64,000 nucleotides of DNA from Aldehydirespirator sp965116665 (GCA_965116665.1 OZ220709.1:62001-126000), one strand, 5' to 3'. Counted from the stretch's first letter, positions 42,047 through 51,388 are shown. Notes: generated by a model from the letters alone, not told the origin. Made by a program: numbers and translations.

Positions 42047-42516
42047 GGGTGAACCTCACCGTCAACGGCGTGGCCCACAGCGTGGACCACGTGTGGGCGC
42101 TCGAGAGCCTGCTCGACTTCCTGCGGGAGCATGTCGGCCTGCGGGGCACCAAGAACGCATGCGAGCAGGGCGAGTGCGGGTCGTGCTCGGTGTACCTGGA
42201 CGGGACGCTGGTCTGCTCGTGCCTGGTGGCCGCCTCCCAGGCGGAGGGCCGCTCGGTGGTGACGGTGGAGGGGCTTTCCGCCGGCGGCGAGATGCACCCC
42301 GTGCAGCAGGCGTTCGTGGACGCCGGCGCGGTCCAGTGCGGGTTCTGCACGCCGGGGATGGTGGTGGCCGCCCACTGCCTGCTGGCCGGCGACCCCGACC
42401 CCGACGATCTGACCGTGCGGGAGGAGCTGTCCGGCAACCTGTGCCGCTGCACCGGCTACCAGAAGATCCTCGACGCCGTGCATCTGGCCGCAGAGAGGGT
42501 CGGATCCGCGCCATGA
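42043..42516 (+). CDS. molybdenum hydroxylase 2Fe-2S subunit (CoxS/XdhC-like)
   Basis: 157-residue protein with two [2Fe-2S] centres. The plant-type ferredoxin half has CEQGECGSCSVYLDG with a fourth cysteine in GTLVCSCLV; the helical half has QCGFCTPGM and NLCRCTGYQKI. All cluster ligands are present. GTG 42043 overlaps the stop of the FAD subunit gene (GTGA) and follows a GGGGGAGG ribosome binding site. It relays electrons from the molybdopterin site to FAD. The large subunit begins 16 bp downstream. Confidence 0.95.
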   Translation: MRVNLTVNGVAHSVDHVWALESLLDFLREHVGLRGTKNACEQGECGSCSVYLDGTLVCSCLVAASQAEGRSVVTVEGLSAGGEMHPVQQAFVDAGAVQCGFCTPGMVVAAHCLLAGDPDPDDLTVREELSGNLCRCTGYQKILDAVHLAAERVGSAP

Positions 42517-42532
42517 CCGGCCGGAGAGACCG

Positions 42533-44878
42533 ATGACGGTCACCGAGACGCCGACGCGGGTCGCCGGCTCCCCGACGGTGGTCGACGGCGTGGGGGCGCC
42601 CGCAACCCGGCCCGACGGCGTCCCCAAGGTGGACGGCTCGTTCATCTACTCCTCCGACGAGTACCACGACGGGTCGCTGTGGGGCGTCACCCTGCGCAGC
42701 CCCCATCCGCGGGCCCGGATCCTGTCGATCGACACCTCGCAGGCCACCGGGATCGACGGCGTGAGGTGCGTGCTGACCCATCGGGACGTGCCCGGATCGA
42801 AGATCTTCGGCATGGTCGTCTACGACCAGCCGGTGCTGGCCTTCGACGAGGTCCGCTACCAGGGCGAGCCGGTGGCGGTGGTGGCGGCCACCCATCCAGA
42901 GATCGCTCGGCGGGCGTGCGAGCTGATCGTCGTCGAATACGAGGAGTTGGTCCCCACAACCGATCCCGAGGTGGCTATGACCGGACAGGTCGACGGCCTG
43001 CCCGGGGGCGGGCTGGTCCGCCACGTGAGGATCCGGCACGGTGATGTGGCCGCGGCCCAGGACCGGGCGGATGTCGTGGTGGAGGGCCGCTTCGAGCTCG
43101 GCACCCAGGATCCGGCCTTCCTCGGGACGGAGTCGGGTCTGGCCGTCCCGTTGGGCGACGTTGGTGTGGAGCTGTACGTGTCGACCCAGGACCTGCACCG
43201 CGACCAGCGTCAAGTCGCGGACTGTCTGGACTTGCCGCTCGACAAGGTGAGGCTGGTGCTGTCGGGTGTCGGGGGTGCGTTCGGCGGCAAGGAGGATCTC
43301 AACGTCCACATTCACGCCTGCATGCTGGCTCTGCGCACCGGCCGCCCGGTGCGGATGGTCTACAGCCGCGAGGAGTCCTTCTTCGGACATGTGCATCGCC
43401 ATCCGGCCATCGCCGATGTCGAGTTGGGGGCCACTCGCGACGGCCGGCTGGTGTTCACCAAGGTGCGGCTGGTGCTCGACGGCGGCGCCTACACGTCCAC
43501 CTCGCAGGTGGTGATCGCCAACGGCTGCTACTTCGCGGCCGGGGCCTACGACGTGGCCGACGTTGAGATCGACGGGTTCGCCACCTACACCAACAACCCG
43601 CCCTGCGGGGCGATGCGGGGATTCGGCGCGGTGCAGTCGTGCTACGCCATCGAGTCGGCCATGGACCGGCTGGCCGCCGCGCTGGAGATGCACCCGCTGG
43701 AGCTGCGCATGCGCAATGCCATCGGCGAGGGCGACATCCTGCCCACCGGCCAGCCCGTCGACGGTCCCGCGCCGGTTCAGGAGATCCTGGCGTACCTGCG
43801 CGACCTACCGCTTCCGCCGGACTCCGATCCTTCGGCCGCGGACATGCGGGCCCGTCCGGGCGGGGTCGGCAACGTCACCCGGGGCGAGGGCATCCGTCGA
43901 GGGGTGGGCTATGCGCTCGGCATGAAGGCGATCGGCTTCTCCGGGGGAAAGGACGACACCTGCACGGCCCGGGTGACGGTGTGGATCCGCGACGGCGAAC
44001 CGGTCGCCGAGGTCTACTGCGCCGGCACCGAGATCGGCCAGGGCATCGTGACGCTGGAGGCTCAGATCGCTCGTACCGAACTGGGGGTGCGAACGGTGGA
44101 GCTGCGAGACAAGGACACCGACATCGACGAAGCGGGCTCCTCCTCGGCATCCCGCCAGAGCTGGATGACGGCTGGAGCGATGGTCGGGGCGTGCGGGCTG
44201 GTGCGGGGCGAGATCCTGGCCCGCGCCGGGGCGGTCCTCGGCCGCCCCGCCGGCGAGCTCGCCCTCGACGGCCCCGAGATCCGCGGTGGCGACGGTCAGC
44301 CGCTGGTGTCGGTGGCCGAGGTTCTGGGACCCGAGTCGGTGTCGCACGCCTTCACCTACCGCCACCGCCCCACCGAGCCCGTCGATGACGAGCGGGGCCA
44401 GGGCAACGCCCATATCGCCTTCGCCTACGCCGCCCACCGGGCGGTAGTCGATGTGGACACCGAGTTGGGCCTGGTCAGGGTGGTCGAGATGGCCACCGCC
44501 CAGGATGTCGGCAAGGCCATGAACCCGATCGCGGTCGAGGGTCAGATCGAGGGCGGCACCGTCCAGGGTCTCGGGCTGGCCGTCATGGAGGAGCTCCAGA
44601 TCACCGGCGGCAAGGTTCGCAACCCGTCGTTTACCGACTACCTGATCCCCACCATGCTTGACGTCCCGCCCATGCCCACCAAGATCTTCGAGTTCCCCCA
44701 TCCAGACTCCCCGTACGGCCTCAACGGCGTCGGCGAGCCCCCGAACCTGTCGTCCACTCCGGCCATCCTCAACGCTCTGCGGGACGCCACCGGCCTGGAG
44801 CTTCCCAGAGCACCCGTCCGCCCGCCGGACCTGATCGCCGAACCCCTGCTACAGGCACGTTCTAAGGGCCAGGAATAG
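42533..44878 (+). CDS. molybdenum hydroxylase large (molybdopterin) subunit, xanthine dehydrogenase type
   Basis: 781-residue catalytic subunit carrying the molybdenum cofactor. The motif PCGAMRGFGAVQ near residue 359 is that of xanthine dehydrogenase-like enzymes; the CO dehydrogenase signature (AYxCSFR or AYRGAGR) is absent, so CO oxidation is unlikely. The C-terminal GLNGVGEPP near residue 731 supplies the active-site glutamate. QGIVTLEAQIARTELG is the domain that holds the cofactor. Such enzymes hydroxylate purines, nicotinate, isoquinoline or related N-heteroaromatics. A GGAGAG precedes ATG 42533. The gene is followed 33 bp later by a Liv-type transporter, suggesting uptake of the same substrate. 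Confidence 0.93.
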   Translation: MTVTETPTRVAGSPTVVDGVGAPATRPDGVPKVDGSFIYSSDEYHDGSLWGVTLRSPHPRARILSIDTSQATGIDGVRCVLTHRDVPGSKIFGMVVYDQPVLAFDEVRYQGEPVAVVAATHPEIARRACELIVVEYEELVPTTDPEVAMTGQVDGLPGGGLVRHVRIRHGDVAAAQDRADVVVEGRFELGTQDPAFLGTESGLAVPLGDVGVELYVSTQDLHRDQRQVADCLDLPLDKVRLVLSGVGGAFGGKEDLNVHIHACMLALRTGRPVRMVYSREESFFGHVHRHPAIADVELGATRDGRLVFTKVRLVLDGGAYTSTSQVVIANGCYFAAGAYDVADVEIDGFATYTNNPPCGAMRGFGAVQSCYAIESAMDRLAAALEMHPLELRMRNAIGEGDILPTGQPVDGPAPVQEILAYLRDLPLPPDSDPSAADMRARPGGVGNVTRGEGIRRGVGYALGMKAIGFSGGKDDTCTARVTVWIRDGEPVAEVYCAGTEIGQGIVTLEAQIARTELGVRTVELRDKDTDIDEAGSSSASRQSWMTAGAMVGACGLVRGEILARAGAVLGRPAGELALDGPEIRGGDGQPLVSVAEVLGPESVSHAFTYRHRPTEPVDDERGQGNAHIAFAYAAHRAVVDVDTELGLVRVVEMATAQDVGKAMNPIAVEGQIEGGTVQGLGLAVMEELQITGGKVRNPSFTDYLIPTMLDVPPMPTKIFEFPHPDSPYGLNGVGEPPNLSSTPAILNALRDATGLELPRAPVRPPDLIAEPLLQARSKGQE

Positions 44879-44911
44879 GCTGCATTCCTGAGCGATTCCG
44901 GGAGGGGAGCC

Positions 44912-46510
44912 ATGTTCCGCATCCGACGCACAATCGCCGTGCTGGGCGCCACGCTCATGCTGGCTGCGGCCTGCGGCAACAGCCCCAGTGGCGACGGGGC
45001 CGCCTCCACCCCCGACACCGCCGCCCCCACGACCACCGCGCCGGCCACGCCCGAGCCTGAGTCGTCCGGCACCGACGAGTCGCCCGAGGCCCCGGAGCCT
45101 GAGCCGTCCGGCACCGCCGAAGCGCCTGAGCCCGAGCCGTCCGGCACCGCCGAAGCGCCTGAGCCCGAGCCTTCCACCGACGAGGCGCCCGAGGCTGAGA
45201 CCGAAGCGGAGCCCACCGGCACTGACGAGCCCACACCGACGACGACGACCGAGCCGGCCACCCCCGAGCCGGTCGACCCCTACCCGCACCGGCACGACTT
45301 CGTGCCCATCGAAGGTGTCCCCGGCGTCACCGACGACGAGATCCGGGTGGCCGTCATCGGCACCGAGACGAACAACATCCTGGGGACCTGCATCCTCCCG
45401 TGCTTCCACACCGGGATCCAGGCGTACTTCGACTACGTCAACGACGCGGGCGGCGTCTACGGCCGCAGACTGGTGATCGGCGAGCTCCTCGATGACGAGC
45501 TCGGCTTCAACCAGCAGCGCTCGCTCGAGGTCATCGACGGCAACGACAGCCTGGCCGCGTTCCAAGCGACGCTGATTCCCTCGGGGTGGGGCGACCTCAA
45601 CGACGCAGGGGTTCCGACCTTCGTGTGGAACGTTCACGGCGCCGAGGCCGTCGACCGCGACAACATCTTCGGCAACCATGTGATCGGATGCCCCACCTGC
45701 ACCCTCCGGAGCTTCGTCTGGATCGCGTCGCAGGCCGGCGCGACCAGGGCCGGGCTGCTCGGATACGGCATCACCGAGACCTCCAAGGTGTGCGCCAGAG
45801 CCTTCGCCGACTCGATCGACCTCTACGGCCCGGACCTGGGGATGGAGGTCGCCTACTTCAACGACAACATCGCCTACGGCCTGCCGAACGGCATCGGGCC
45901 CGAGGTGACCCAGATGGTCGATGCCGGTGTCGATTTCATCGCCACCTGCATGGACCTGAACGCCATGCTGACCCTGGCCCAGGAACTGGAGCGCCAGGGT
46001 GTGAGGGACCAGATCACCATGCTGCATCCGAACTCGTACGACTATGAGTTCGTGTCCGCGGCAGGGGATCTGTTCGAAGGCGACTACGCCCTGCTGGTGT
46101 TCGCGGCTTTCGAGTACGAGGTCGACAGCCCGCTGCGCCACGCCTACGACCAGTGGGTACCGGCCAACGGGGGCCCGGTGGCGGAGCAGACGCTGGTCGG
46201 CTGGATCAATGCCGACCTCTTCGTCACCGGTCTGCTGGAGGCGGGACCCGAATTCGACCGGCAGTCCATTGTCGACTCACTCAACCAGATCACCTACGAC
46301 GCCGGCGGCCTGATCAACCCCGTCGACTGGAGCCGCCAGCACACCGCGGTCGAACCGTTCGTCTACGACCATGCGTACGCACTCCACTGCACGTCCTCGG
46401 TGCGGATGGAGGGCGGTACTTTCATCGGGTTCCAGCCGGAGCCGTGGATGTGCTGGCCCGGTGACACCGAGGAATGGTCGGAACCGACTCCCACCGACTT
46501 CGCCGGCTGA
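44912..46510 (+). CDS. substrate-binding lipoprotein of a Liv-type ABC importer
   Basis: 532-residue lipoprotein with signal MFRIRRTIAVLGATLMLAAAC (lipid-bearing Cys at residue 21). About 105 residues of Pro/Glu/Ser/Thr-rich linker follow, including two perfect 33-bp repeats, long enough to cross the cell wall. The binding domain (DDEIRVAVIGTETNNILGTC, then VNDAGGVYGRRLVIGELLDD) has the type 1 periplasmic-binding fold of LivK/amide binders. It precedes the fused permease gene by 58 bp. The ligand is probably the substrate of the upstream molybdenum hydroxylase or of the downstream CoA-dependent enzymes, which is inference. Confidence 0.92.
   Translation: MFRIRRTIAVLGATLMLAAACGNSPSGDGAASTPDTAAPTTTAPATPEPESSGTDESPEAPEPEPSGTAEAPEPEPSGTAEAPEPEPSTDEAPEAETEAEPTGTDEPTPTTTTEPATPEPVDPYPHRHDFVPIEGVPGVTDDEIRVAVIGTETNNILGTCILPCFHTGIQAYFDYVNDAGGVYGRRLVIGELLDDELGFNQQRSLEVIDGNDSLAAFQATLIPSGWGDLNDAGVPTFVWNVHGAEAVDRDNIFGNHVIGCPTCTLRSFVWIASQAGATRAGLLGYGITETSKVCARAFADSIDLYGPDLGMEVAYFNDNIAYGLPNGIGPEVTQMVDAGVDFIATCMDLNAMLTLAQELERQGVRDQITMLHPNSYDYEFVSAAGDLFEGDYALLVFAAFEYEVDSPLRHAYDQWVPANGGPVAEQTLVGWINADLFVTGLLEAGPEFDRQSIVDSLNQITYDAGGLINPVDWSRQHTAVEPFVYDHAYALHCTSSVRMEGGTFIGFQPEPWMCWPGDTEEWSEPTPTDFAG
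45101..45166. repeat. two perfect 33-bp tandem repeats in a lipoprotein linker
   Basis: Units 45101-45133 and 45134-45166 are identical and encode EPSGTAEAPEP twice. Degenerate versions flank them. They form part of the cell-wall-spanning linker of the binding lipoprotein. Confidence 0.85.
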
Positions 46511-46568
46511 TTCCTGTCACCGATCTCGCGTCGGTCCCCGATCACGAGCGGCTTGTGAGTTCCGAACA

Positions 46569-48632
46569 GTGAACGGTGCGGCCGGCTTCTTGGAAGATCT
46601 GTTCCGGGGCCTGCTTCAGGGCACGCCACCCGGGGCCGTGTACGCCCTGGTCGCGCTCGGCTTCGTGCTGACCTACAAGACTTCGGGAGTCTTCAACCTC
46701 GCCTTCGGCGCCCAGGCCTACATATCGGCGGCCATGTACTTCAAGGCCCACACGCTGTGGGGCTGGCCCAAGTGGGCCGCACTGCTGGTGTCGGCCTTCG
46801 TGCTGGCTCCGCTGATCGGCCTGGTGCTGGAGCGGCTGATCTTCCGCCACCTGCGCACCGCCTCGGCGGTGTCCAAGCTGGTGGTCGCCATCGGATTGAG
46901 CGTGGCCCTGCCGGAGCTGTTCAACCAGGCGGCCCGGTTCACGGCCGTCGCCGGACGGCGGATCACCGGCATCATGCCCGACGGGTCCAGCGTGTTCTAC
47001 GACCCCTTCGGGGTGTACCGCTTCAACCGCGACGAACTGGCCATGATGGCCGTGGCCCTCGCCGCCACCCTGCTGCTGGGCGCTCTGTTCCGGTTCACGA
47101 TGCTGGGCCTGGCCATGAGGGCTGTGGTGGAGAGCCCGCGCATGACCGAGTTGAGCGGGATCAACGCCGACCGGACCTCGGCATTCGCCTGGGCCCTGTC
47201 CAGCACTTTCGCGGGCCTGGCCGGCGTGCTGATCGCGCCGAGGTTCAATTCGCTCCTCTCGACCGACTTCTTCACGCTGGTGGTGATCGCGGTGGCGGCC
47301 GCGGCCGTCGGGAAGCTGGTGAGCCTGCCGCGGGCGCTGCTCGGGGGCCTGGGGCTCGGCTGGTTCATCGCGGTGTTCAACACCTTCCTGCCCCGCTGGT
47401 CCGGAGATCACATGTGGCTGCGGCCCTTCCAGGAGAACCTGACCCCGTCGCTGCCGTTCGTGGTGCTGTTCGCGATCCTGGTGCTGTGGCGGGCCATCGG
47501 GCGCGAGCGGGAGGCCAGCGACCCGCTGTCGGGAGTCGATCCGCCGCCACCGGCTCTGGCCGCACTCGAACGGCATCCGAAGCTCACCCTGTTCACACGG
47601 CTGTTCGGTGTGGCCTTCATCGCGGGGGTTGGCTCGGTCGTGTGGTTCAGGGCCGGCGTCCTCTGGATGCACCTGGTGACCACCGCGGTGATCATGGCGG
47701 TGATCTACCTGTCGGTGACGGTCATCACCGGGATGGCCGGGCAGATCTCGCTGTGCCAGGGGACGTTCGCGGCGATCGGCGGGTTCACGATCTTCCAGAT
47801 GGCGGACCGCTTCAACATGTCGGTTCTGGCTGCGGCCCTGCTGGGCGCGGGGGTTGCCGCCGCGGTCGGTGCGGTGCTGTCGCTGCCGGTGCTGCGCCTG
47901 GGCGGCGTGTGGCTGGCCATCGCCACCCTGGCCTTCGCCTACTTCTTCGACGCGGTGATGGTGAAGTTCTCCTGGGTGGGGGGCGGGACCACCGCCCTGC
48001 TGACCGGCACCCGCGTGCCGCGGCCCCTGATCGGTCCCATCGACTTCGCCAGCGACCGGGCGTTCCTGGTGCTGGCGGTGGTGGTCCTGGTCGTCGTGTC
48101 GATCGTCGTGATCCAGCTGCGGGAGGGGACCGTCGGACGGACCCTCACCGCGCTGCGGGGCAGCGAAGTGGCCGCGGCATCGATCGGCATCTCGGCGGCC
48201 CGGGCCCGCATCATCGCCTTCGCGGTGTCGGCAGCCATCGCGGGACTCGGCGGGGCCCTGCTGTCCATGCACCAGCAGAACGTGAACTACAGCACCAACT
48301 TCGGCCCGGTGAACGCCCTGTTCTGGCTGGTGATCGTGGTCGCGCTGGGGGCCCGGACGGTGGAGGGAGCCATCCAGTCCGGGGCCGCCTTCGCCCTGTT
48401 CGAGCCTCTGATCCTCAGAGGGGACCTGCTGGCTTGGATCCTGCGGGGCGAGGACAACCTGCCGGGGCTGTTCCCGTTGTCGGGCAGTTGGCGGTTCGTG
48501 CTGTTCGGCCTGATGGCCATGCAGTTCGCTCGCCATCCCGAGGGACTGGTCGAGCACGGCAAGCGGCGCTCGGCAGCCCGCATCAACCGCTGGCTGGAGG
48601 CCCGGGAGCAACGCGCGGGAGCGGCGACGTGA
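46569..48632 (+). CDS. fused LivH-LivM ABC permease
   Basis: 687-residue protein joining two branched-chain-type permeases in one chain. The LivH half (residues about 1-300) begins VNGAAGFLEDLFRGLLQGTPPGAVYALVALG with the typical GxxYALVALGFVLTYKTSGVFNLAFG start; the LivM half begins after a linker (RAIGREREASDPLSGVD) with HLVTTAVIMAVIYLSVTVITG near residue 370 and the GQISLCQGTFAAIGGF motif. Each half has about eight helices. Start GTG 46569. The stop overlaps the ATPase gene's GTG (GTGA). Fusion of LivH and LivM is uncommon but known in actinobacteria. It makes a one-chain channel that pairs with two ATPases. Confidence 0.92.
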   Translation: MNGAAGFLEDLFRGLLQGTPPGAVYALVALGFVLTYKTSGVFNLAFGAQAYISAAMYFKAHTLWGWPKWAALLVSAFVLAPLIGLVLERLIFRHLRTASAVSKLVVAIGLSVALPELFNQAARFTAVAGRRITGIMPDGSSVFYDPFGVYRFNRDELAMMAVALAATLLLGALFRFTMLGLAMRAVVESPRMTELSGINADRTSAFAWALSSTFAGLAGVLIAPRFNSLLSTDFFTLVVIAVAAAAVGKLVSLPRALLGGLGLGWFIAVFNTFLPRWSGDHMWLRPFQENLTPSLPFVVLFAILVLWRAIGREREASDPLSGVDPPPPALAALERHPKLTLFTRLFGVAFIAGVGSVVWFRAGVLWMHLVTTAVIMAVIYLSVTVITGMAGQISLCQGTFAAIGGFTIFQMADRFNMSVLAAALLGAGVAAAVGAVLSLPVLRLGGVWLAIATLAFAYFFDAVMVKFSWVGGGTTALLTGTRVPRPLIGPIDFASDRAFLVLAVVVLVVVSIVVIQLREGTVGRTLTALRGSEVAAASIGISAARARIIAFAVSAAIAGLGGALLSMHQQNVNYSTNFGPVNALFWLVIVVALGARTVEGAIQSGAAFALFEPLILRGDLLAWILRGEDNLPGLFPLSGSWRFVLFGLMAMQFARHPEGLVEHGKRRSAARINRWLEAREQRAGAAT

Positions 48633-49396
48633 GCGCGGTGCTGGAGGCGTCGGGCGTGAGCGTTGCCTTCTCGGGGATCCGCGCCCTGAAGGATGTGAGC
48701 GTCAGCGTCGCAGCCGGTGAGCGGGTGGGGCTGATCGGCCCCAACGGTGCGGGCAAGACCACCCTGTTCAACTGCCTGCTCGGGATCCTGCAGCCCGACG
48801 CTGGCCGGGTTCTGCTCAACGGCGTGGACGTCGGCGGGTGGCCTGCACACCGTCGAGCCCGAGCCGGGATGGGCCGGACGTTCCAGCGGGTCGAGCTGTT
48901 CAGCGACACCACCGTGCGGGAGCACCTGCTGATCGCGGAGCGGATCCGCAACGGAACCGGTGCGTTCTGGAAGGACCTGATCGGCCGGGGACGCCCCAGG
49001 CCCGAGGAGGTCGAGGCCTGCGACGAGGTGCTGGAGCTGCTGGGCATCGCCGATCTGGCCGATCAGCCGGTCGAGTCGCTCAGCCTGGGCCAGAGCCGCC
49101 TGGTCGAGGTCGGCCGGGCGCTGATGACGGGACCAAGGATCCTGCTGCTCGACGAGCCCTCGTCGGGGCTCGACCGCGACGAGACCCAGGCCCTGGCCGA
49201 CACGCTGCGGGCGGTGCAGGACATCAGGGGCTACGCGGTGCTGCTGGTGGAGCACGACGTGTCGCTGGTCGCCGACTTCACCGAGCGCACCTACGTGCTC
49301 GACTCGGGCGTCCTGATCGCCGAGGGCCCCACCGGCGACGTGATGGCCGATCCCGCGGTCCGGCGGGCCTACCTCGGTAGCTTCGAGGTCTCGTGA
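48629..49396 (+). CDS. ABC transporter ATP-binding protein, LivG type
   Basis: 255-residue ATPase. Walker A GPNGAGKTT at about residues 36-44, Q-loop in MGRTFQRVELF, signature LSLGQSRLVEVGRAL near 150-164 (SLGQ in place of SGGQ), Walker B ILLLDEPSSGLD near 170-182 and H-loop LLVEHDVSLV near 208. The GTG start overlaps the permease stop (GTGA). It ends FEVS with TGA at 49394-49396, inside the first copy of a 12-bp direct repeat that borders a palindromic insertion before the LivF-type gene. Works with LivF-like 49494-50213 to drive the importer. Confidence 0.94.
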   Translation: MSAVLEASGVSVAFSGIRALKDVSVSVAAGERVGLIGPNGAGKTTLFNCLLGILQPDAGRVLLNGVDVGGWPAHRRARAGMGRTFQRVELFSDTTVREHLLIAERIRNGTGAFWKDLIGRGRPRPEEVEACDEVLELLGIADLADQPVESLSLGQSRLVEVGRALMTGPRILLLDEPSSGLDRDETQALADTLRAVQDIRGYAVLLVEHDVSLVADFTERTYVLDSGVLIAEGPTGDVMADPAVRRAYLGSFEVS

Positions 49397-49495
49397 TCAT
49401 GGTTGTGGGCCGCGCCTCGATGAACTTCCGGCGGAAGTGGGTCATATTTGCCTCTTTCGGCCGGAAGTTGGCCGGAGTGGGGCAGGTCTCGTGAT
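49386..49495. repeat. probable small palindromic insertion with 12-bp direct-repeat ends
   Basis: AGGTCTCGTGAT occurs at 49386-49397 and again at 49484-49495, 98 bp apart. Between them lies a stem-loop with perfect 10-base arms AACTTCCGGC (49423-49432) and GCCGGAAGTT (49460-49469). Removing one repeat and the intervening DNA would restore a TGATG overlap of the LivG stop and LivF start, the arrangement seen at the next junctions of this operon. Confidence 0.75.
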
Positions 49496-50213
49496 GACCC
49501 CCATCGTTGAGCTGCGCGACGTTGAGGCCGGCTACGGCCCGTTCCGGGCCCTGTTCGGCGTGTCGCTCACCGTGGCGGCGGGCGAAGCCGTTGCCTTGGT
49601 CGGAGCCAACGGAGCCGGCAAGACCACCTTGGCTCGAGTGTCCTGCGGCCTGGTGGCTCCCGCTGCGGGAACGGTGCTGGTGGATGGTGAGGACATGTCG
49701 GGCGCCCCGGCGTGGCGGTTCGTGCGGACCGGGATCGTGCACGCCCCCGAGGGGCGTTCGGTGTTCGCCACGCTGAGCGTGGAGGACAACCTGGCCCTGT
49801 CGTTCCAGCGGGCCTTCGGCCGGGCCGGACTGGCCGGCTGCCTGGATCGGGCCTACGAGCTGTTCCCCCGGCTGGGAGAGCGCCGTACCCAGACGGCGGG
49901 AACACTGTCGGGCGGCGAGCAGCGCATGCTGTCGCTGGCGCGGGTGCTGGTGGAGTCGCCCCGGCTGCTGATCGCCGATGAGCTGTCGCTGGGCCTGGCG
50001 CCGATGATCGTGGACCAGGTGTTCGAGACCCTGAGCCGGATCTCAGACGCCGGCACCGCGCTGCTGATCGTCGAACAGCAGGTCGGCCATGCTCTGGAGC
50101 TGTGCGACCGGGCTGCTGTCCTCGAACACGGGCTGATCACCTGGCAGGGCCCCTCCAACCAGGCCGGAGCCGTCCTGGAATCCCGCCTGTTCGAGTCAGG
50201 GGCGTCCCGCTGA
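49494..50213 (+). CDS. ABC transporter ATP-binding protein, LivF type
   Basis: 239-residue ATPase. ATG 49494 gives MTPIVELRDVEAGYG, the standard LivF start; an in-frame extension upstream lies in the palindromic insertion. Walker A GANGAGKTT near residues 37-45, signature LSGGEQRMLSLARVL near 137-151, Walker B LLIADELSLGLAP (Asp-Glu intact) and H-loop LLIVEQQVGHAL. LivF-type ATPases have Gln in the H-loop position preceding the histidine-like switch, as here. The stop overlaps the next start as TGATG, so the lipid-transfer/thiolase gene belongs to the same transcript. Confidence 0.94.
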   Translation: MTPIVELRDVEAGYGPFRALFGVSLTVAAGEAVALVGANGAGKTTLARVSCGLVAPAAGTVLVDGEDMSGAPAWRFVRTGIVHAPEGRSVFATLSVEDNLALSFQRAFGRAGLAGCLDRAYELFPRLGERRTQTAGTLSGGEQRMLSLARVLVESPRLLIADELSLGLAPMIVDQVFETLSRISDAGTALLIVEQQVGHALELCDRAAVLEHGLITWQGPSNQAGAVLESRLFESGASR

Positions 50214-51388
50214 TGGGGGAGCCGCTGGAGCGCAGGGCTGTCATCAGCGGGGCGGCCCAGTCCGATATCGGCCGCCGCCTGCACCGCACCGGCATCGACC
50301 TCACGGTCGAAGCCGCTCTGCGGGCGATAGAGGATGCCGGGCTCACCACAGCCGACATCGACGGTGTGTCGACCTACCCCGGCTTCGGTGGATCCTTCGG
50401 TGGGGCCATGGGTGCCGAACTGCACGAAGCTCTACGCCTGTCGCTCAACTGGCGAAGCGCCGGGGTTGAGACGGCCGGGCCGCTGGGCGCGGTCCACAAC
50501 GCGGTGCTGGCGGTGGCGACCGGAGTCGCCCGCCACGTGCTGGTGTTCCGCACGGTCGTGGAAGGCAGCGGCGGACCTCTGCGCCCCGGCAGCGGGGGAG
50601 GCGGCGGGATGGCCGGGTCGGCCGGTCCGTTCCAGTTCATGATCCCCTACGGAGCGGCCTCCGCGGCCTGCTGGGTGGCCTGCTACGCCCGCCGGCACAT
50701 GCACGACTACGGCACCACCCGCGCCCAGCTCGGTGCCATCGCGGTCAACGGCCGGGCCAACGCGGCGGCCAACCCCAAGGCCATCTACACCGAGCCCATG
50801 ACCATTGACGACTACTTGGCGGTGCGCATGGTCAGCGAGCCGCTGTGTCTCTACGACTGCGACGTGCCCTGCGACGGGTCCACCGCGGTGGTGGTCTCCC
50901 ATCGCGACTACGCGCCCGACGCACCGGCCGGCGCGGCCGGCGTCAACGCCATCGGCACCGCCATCAGGGGCAGGCCCTCCTGGGACCAGTTCGACGACCT
51001 GACGTCGATGATGATGCGCCACACCGCGGCCTCCATGTGGGAGCGCACCGAGTTGGGGGTCGATGACGTGGAGACCGCTCAGCTCTACGACGGCTTCAGC
51101 TGGCTGACCCTGGCCTGGATCGAGGCCATGGGCTTCTGCGGCAAGGGCGAGAGCGGCCCCTTCGTGGAGGGCGGCACCAACATTGCCCCCGGCGGGCCGG
51201 TGCCGCTCAACACCTCCGGCGGTCAGCTGTCGGCCGGCCGGCTGCACGGGTTCGGTCATCTCCACGAGGCGGTCATGCAGCTGCGGGGCACGGCCAACAT
51301 CCAGATCGGTGGCTGCGAGGTTGTCGCGGTGGGCGCGGGCGGGGGTCCCGAGACCGGCTGCCTGCTGCTCACCAAGGGGCCGTCGTGA
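50213..51388 (+). CDS. thiolase-superfamily lipid-transfer protein (SCPx/Ltp-like)
   Basis: 391-residue thiolase-fold protein. ATG 50213 overlaps the LivF stop (TGATG). The N-terminal strand reads ERRAVISGAAQSDIGRR, a pattern of the non-condensing Ltp group; the C-terminal half has NTSGGQLSAGRLHGFGHLHEAV, where the conserved His acts. The reactive N-terminal cysteine of true thiolases is not evident (the region reads ATGVARHVLVFRTV). The next gene encodes a DUF35 protein; Ltp2 with a DUF35 partner (ChsH2) forms a retro-aldolase in mycobacterial steroid side-chain degradation, so a CoA-dependent carbon-carbon lyase is a good guess here. Confidence 0.87.
   Translation: MGEPLERRAVISGAAQSDIGRRLHRTGIDLTVEAALRAIEDAGLTTADIDGVSTYPGFGGSFGGAMGAELHEALRLSLNWRSAGVETAGPLGAVHNAVLAVATGVARHVLVFRTVVEGSGGPLRPGSGGGGGMAGSAGPFQFMIPYGAASAACWVACYARRHMHDYGTTRAQLGAIAVNGRANAAANPKAIYTEPMTIDDYLAVRMVSEPLCLYDCDVPCDGSTAVVVSHRDYAPDAPAGAAGVNAIGTAIRGRPSWDQFDDLTSMMMRHTAASMWERTELGVDDVETAQLYDGFSWLTLAWIEAMGFCGKGESGPFVEGGTNIAPGGPVPLNTSGGQLSAGRLHGFGHLHEAVMQLRGTANIQIGGCEVVAVGAGGGPETGCLLLTKGPS

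Noticed and set aside
42533..44878. Carbon monoxide dehydrogenase large subunit
   Set aside because: The CoxL active-site loops AYxCSFR or AYRGAGR are absent; the PCGAMRGFGA and GVGEP motifs are those of xanthine dehydrogenase-type hydroxylases.
46757..49396. An 879-residue plus-strand open frame ending as the LivG ATPase
   Set aside because: The first two thirds are an out-of-frame reading of the fused permease. Only the part from GTG 48629 has ATPase motifs, and the GTGA overlap fixes that start.
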